From contig CAKSUD010000036.1 of NCBI GenBank assembly GCA_934500865.1, positions 1 through 15,379 of the forward strand: a DNA stretch of 15,379 nucleotides, given 5' to 3'. Both the position numbers and the translations under genes were made by a program. This DNA is from an uncultured Clostridia bacterium. GTDB lineage: Bacteria; Bacillota; Clostridia; TANB77; RGIG9151. Below, one piece after another: positions 13,540 through 15,379 of the stretch. Each line of letters begins with the position of its first letter. Within the stretch, counting starts at the first letter, position 1. The notes under the pieces were generated by a model that searched no databases, was not told the DNA's origin, and saw only the letters and a list, made by a program, of their open reading frames with translations.

Positions 13540-15152
13540 GTGATAAGAAAATACGTTGCGCTATCTATACGCGCAAATCAACGGAAGAAGGCTTAGAGCA
13601 AGAGTTTAATAGTTTGCAAGCCCAACGTGAAGCGTGCGAGGCATACATTAAGAGCCAAAAGCACGAGAACTGGCATTTATTAACTACGGAGTATGATGAT
13701 GGTGGGTATTCAGGCGGCAATATGGAAAGGCCGGCCCTAAAACGACTACTCCAAGATGTTCAAAACGGACTTGTTGATATCATAGTTGTCTATAAGATAG
13801 ACCGCTTAACCCGCAGTTTAATGGATTTTAGCAAGATAGTAGAAATACTAGATAAGCACAATGTCTCGTTTGTATCTATTACCCAACACTTTAATACGAC
13901 TACTAGTATGGGTAGGTTAACCCTCAATATGTTATTATCCTTTGCCCAATTTGAGCGGGAAGTGACGGGAGAGCGCATAAGGGATAAGATTAGTGCTAGC
14001 AAGAAAAAAGGTATGTGGATGGGTGGCAAACCGCCATTGGGGTATTACCGCAAAGATAAAAAGATATATCCGGATGAAGAAAAAGCCATACTTATCAATA
14101 ATATCTTTAAGAAATATATAGAACTCAAAAGCACCACTCTCTTAAAAGACTGGCTCAAAGAACAAGGGCGAAATATATCAGTAGGCAATTTGAATTATAT
14201 TTTACGCAATAAAGCCTATATCGGCCTAGTTGGGCATAAAGGGACATGGTATCAGGGGGAACATCAGGGCATCATAGATATATCTTTGTTTGAACAAGCG
14301 CAAGCGGTAATGGTTGCTAATCATATCAACCGCCAACATTATGATCCTAAAAAGAGCCTTTTATCCGGCAAACTATATGATGACAAAGGCAACGCTATGA
14401 GCCCTAGTTGGAGTACGGGTTGTAGTGGGAAAACATACCGATATTATGTGAGCCAAGCCATTATCCGCAAAGAGCCAAGCAAATTAGGTAAAATAAGCAA
14501 AGTATCTCTATCGCAACTGGAAAGCTTTATAGATAGTTGGTTTGAGCAATTTTTACGCGAAAAGGCCAAAATACATTCATATATCCAACATTTTGAAGTT
14601 AATAAACAAAAGAAAATCCTCAAACTTTTATCTTCCTATACCATAACCCGGAGCATAGAAAAAGCATTAATTAAGCGCGTCCAATTAAACCCAAACGAAG
14701 TAGAAATTACTCTGCATGTGGAACAAGTAGTAGAACTATTCAACGCTATTTATGAAAACCGGGAAATGCACCAACTCAAAACCGAAGAATTGAAGACCGA
14801 AAATGTCTATACAGAGCCGTATCATATCGGTACAATAGCCAACAGAGAAAAGATAATTGTTGGACAGTTTGTAGAGCCGAAGAAACGTTCTAATACTGAG
14901 CTTATCAAAATCTTAAATCAGGCGTACACATGGCACCAAGATGTAATCAATGGTGCAAGTACGCAAGGCATAGCCAAGCGGGATAAGGTATGTGTGCAAT
15001 ATGTTCGCCGGATCCTCAATTTAAGTTTTTTGTCCCCTAAAATCGTACGGGCTATCCTAAACGGCACCCAACCAGCCGATTGCACACTCAAAAAATTGCT
15101 CTCTATTAAATCTTCAAATTGGAAAGAGCAAGAGCAACTTTTTCACAAATAA
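13536..15152 (+). CDS. Large serine recombinase (site-specific integrase)
   Basis: 538 residues from ATG 13536, which overlaps the DUF2924 stop; a start at 13503 is less likely. Residues 6-150 form the resolvase catalytic domain: CAIYTRKS (catalytic S15, with R13), NSLQAQREACEAYI, DDGGYSG and KIDRLTRSLMDF (R90, R93), and FAQFEREVTGERIRDK. Residues about 165-262 form the recombinase domain (PPLGY, YILRNKAYIGL). The following LLSGKLYDDKGNAMSPSW segment lies where a zinc ribbon normally is, but the cysteine pairs are missing. The C-terminal 200 residues are helical, with an HTH-like stretch near TQGIAKRDKVCVQYVRRIL. Serine integrases cut and rejoin attP and attB through a 5' phosphoserine link. 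It is the probable integrase of this island. Confidence 0.92.
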   Translation: MSDKKIRCAIYTRKSTEEGLEQEFNSLQAQREACEAYIKSQKHENWHLLTTEYDDGGYSGGNMERPALKRLLQDVQNGLVDIIVVYKIDRLTRSLMDFSKIVEILDKHNVSFVSITQHFNTTTSMGRLTLNMLLSFAQFEREVTGERIRDKISASKKKGMWMGGKPPLGYYRKDKKIYPDEEKAILINNIFKKYIELKSTTLLKDWLKEQGRNISVGNLNYILRNKAYIGLVGHKGTWYQGEHQGIIDISLFEQAQAVMVANHINRQHYDPKKSLLSGKLYDDKGNAMSPSWSTGCSGKTYRYYVSQAIIRKEPSKLGKISKVSLSQLESFIDSWFEQFLREKAKIHSYIQHFEVNKQKKILKLLSSYTITRSIEKALIKRVQLNPNEVEITLHVEQVVELFNAIYENREMHQLKTEELKTENVYTEPYHIGTIANREKIIVGQFVEPKKRSNTELIKILNQAYTWHQDVINGASTQGIAKRDKVCVQYVRRILNLSFLSPKIVRAILNGTQPADCTLKKLLSIKSSNWKEQEQLFHK

Positions 15153-15160
15153 TCGCAAGT

Positions 15161-15253
15161 GCGCGACGTCCTACCTAGCCCTGTCAGCATAAAAATAAAA
15201 GGTTTTGCAGAATTCCCAAAAACCTGCCCAAAACCGCATGCTGAAAGTCGCGC
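15161..15253. repeat. Nested inverted repeats between recombinase and attR
   Basis: Three nested pairs: GCGCGAC (15161-15167) with GTCGCGC (15247-15253); TCAGCAT (15184-15190) with ATGCTGA (15238-15244); and GGTTTTGCAG (15201-15210) with CTGC-CC-AAAACC (15224-15235). All share about the same centre. This could be a recombinase-binding region or a structured mRNA end. Confidence 0.6.
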
Positions 15254-15255
15254 AT

Positions 15256-15292
15256 AAAAAAATCCCCGTCGGACAAATCGTCAAACGGGGAT
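15256..15292 (-). terminator. Rho-independent terminator, right copy (present tRNA-Asp terminator)
   Basis: ATCCCCGT (15262-15269) pairs with ACGGGGAT (15285-15292), followed on the minus strand by seven T residues. The stem and flanks match the left copy; the 11-nt core of the loop (15273-15283) does not. The island apparently brings a replacement terminator. Confidence 0.75.
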
Positions 15293-15325
15293 ATATGCTT
15301 AAAATTCAAAACTAAAATACGGAGT
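15284..15325. repeat. attR, right copy of the 42-bp direct repeat
   Basis: Identical to 168-209. It overlaps the last six bases (acceptor end plus discriminator) of tRNA-Asp, so integration leaves a whole tRNA gene. Confidence 0.8.
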
Positions 15326-15379
15326 CGACGAGATTCGAACTCGCGGTCTCTGCCTTGACAGGGCAGCGTGTTAACCAGG
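15320..15379 (-). tRNA. tRNA-Asp (anticodon GTC), 5' part cut by the window end
   Basis: On the minus strand the anticodon arm is CTGCC-CTGTCAA-GGCAG with anticodon GTC. The T arm is GCGAG-TTCGAAT-CTCGT, and the acceptor strand CGACTCC is followed by discriminator G. CCA is not encoded. The first 14 or so bases lie outside the window. Confidence 0.92.

Larger units (their letters stand above)
168..15325. mobile_element. Genomic island integrated at tRNA-Asp, bounded by 42-bp direct repeats
   Basis: Seen: a perfect 42-bp direct repeat at 168-209 and 15284-15325, with a serine recombinase gene ending 131 bp before the right copy and a tRNA-Asp gene overlapping that copy by six bases. Known: integrative elements commonly use tRNA 3' ends and leave such repeats as attL and attR. 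Inferred: everything between is an island of about 15.1 kb. No conjugation genes, phage structural genes or obvious replicase are seen, so it is probably integrative but not self-transferring. The cargo is nucleases, regulators and unknown genes, most of the units sharing one operator type. An older, partly decayed or composite insertion cannot be excluded. Confidence 0.8.

Noticed and set aside
15269..15283. GGACAAATCGTC in the right terminator loop as an island operator
   Set aside because: Only five bases separate GAC and GTC, and no -10 follows at 15 bp.

Overview
This window looks like one integrated genomic island of about 15.1 kb, with short chromosomal flanks. A 42-bp perfect direct repeat (168-209 and 15284-15325) bounds it. 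The right copy covers the last six bases of a tRNA-Asp gene on the minus strand, which runs off the window end, and the DNA next to that tRNA's terminator. The likely integration enzyme is a large serine recombinase (13536-15152), translationally coupled to a DUF2924 gene and sitting just inside the right boundary. The host cannot be named from this sequence. It is a bacterium with moderate to low GC, Shine-Dalgarno ribosome sites of the AGGAG type, and a tRNA without an encoded CCA. Single genes differ in AT content, as expected for accessory DNA of mixed origin.

Layout from left to right: flank, terminator and attL (1-209); a gene-poor stretch with helically phased short repeats (210-491); a leftward DUF6088-type gene overlapped by a small winged-helix-like ORF (492-1056); a decayed copy of a promoter plus small zinc-ribbon gene (1164-1301); an AT-rich coiled-coil membrane protein (1626-2846); the intact promoter plus zinc-ribbon gene followed by two unknown genes (3160-4370); a DUF2779 protein joining a Cas4/RecB-like nuclease to a DnaQ-like exonuclease (4399-5865); an AT-rich PD-(D/E)XK nuclease-like protein (5951-6946); a leftward HTH plus TPR regulator (7007-8092); a divergent ankyrin gene and an N-formylglutamate amidohydrolase-like gene (8239-9651); a possible small ORF and an unknown gene (9780-10745); a leftward protein resembling a DnaA AAA+ domain without its ATPase motifs, with a C-terminal zinc ribbon (10768-11775); two divergent unknown genes (11886-13108); and the DUF2924 plus recombinase module, a nested inverted-repeat region, attR and tRNA-Asp.

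The main new observation is a repeated control element. Seven intergenic sites have the palindrome (G/A/C)CGAC-N8-GTCG(C/T), or a close variant. In eight transcription directions the palindrome is followed by exactly 15 bp and then a TATAAT-like hexamer. The palindrome therefore lies over the -35 position of each promoter. The controlled units are the zinc-ribbon genes, the ankyrin/amidohydrolase pair, the unit at 9780-10745, the DnaA-like gene, the divergent pair at 12.3-12.4 kb, and the HTH-TPR regulator itself. I infer an island-wide regulon, with the HTH-TPR protein as the most economical candidate regulator. The nuclease genes (4399-6946) and the recombinase module do not carry this site.
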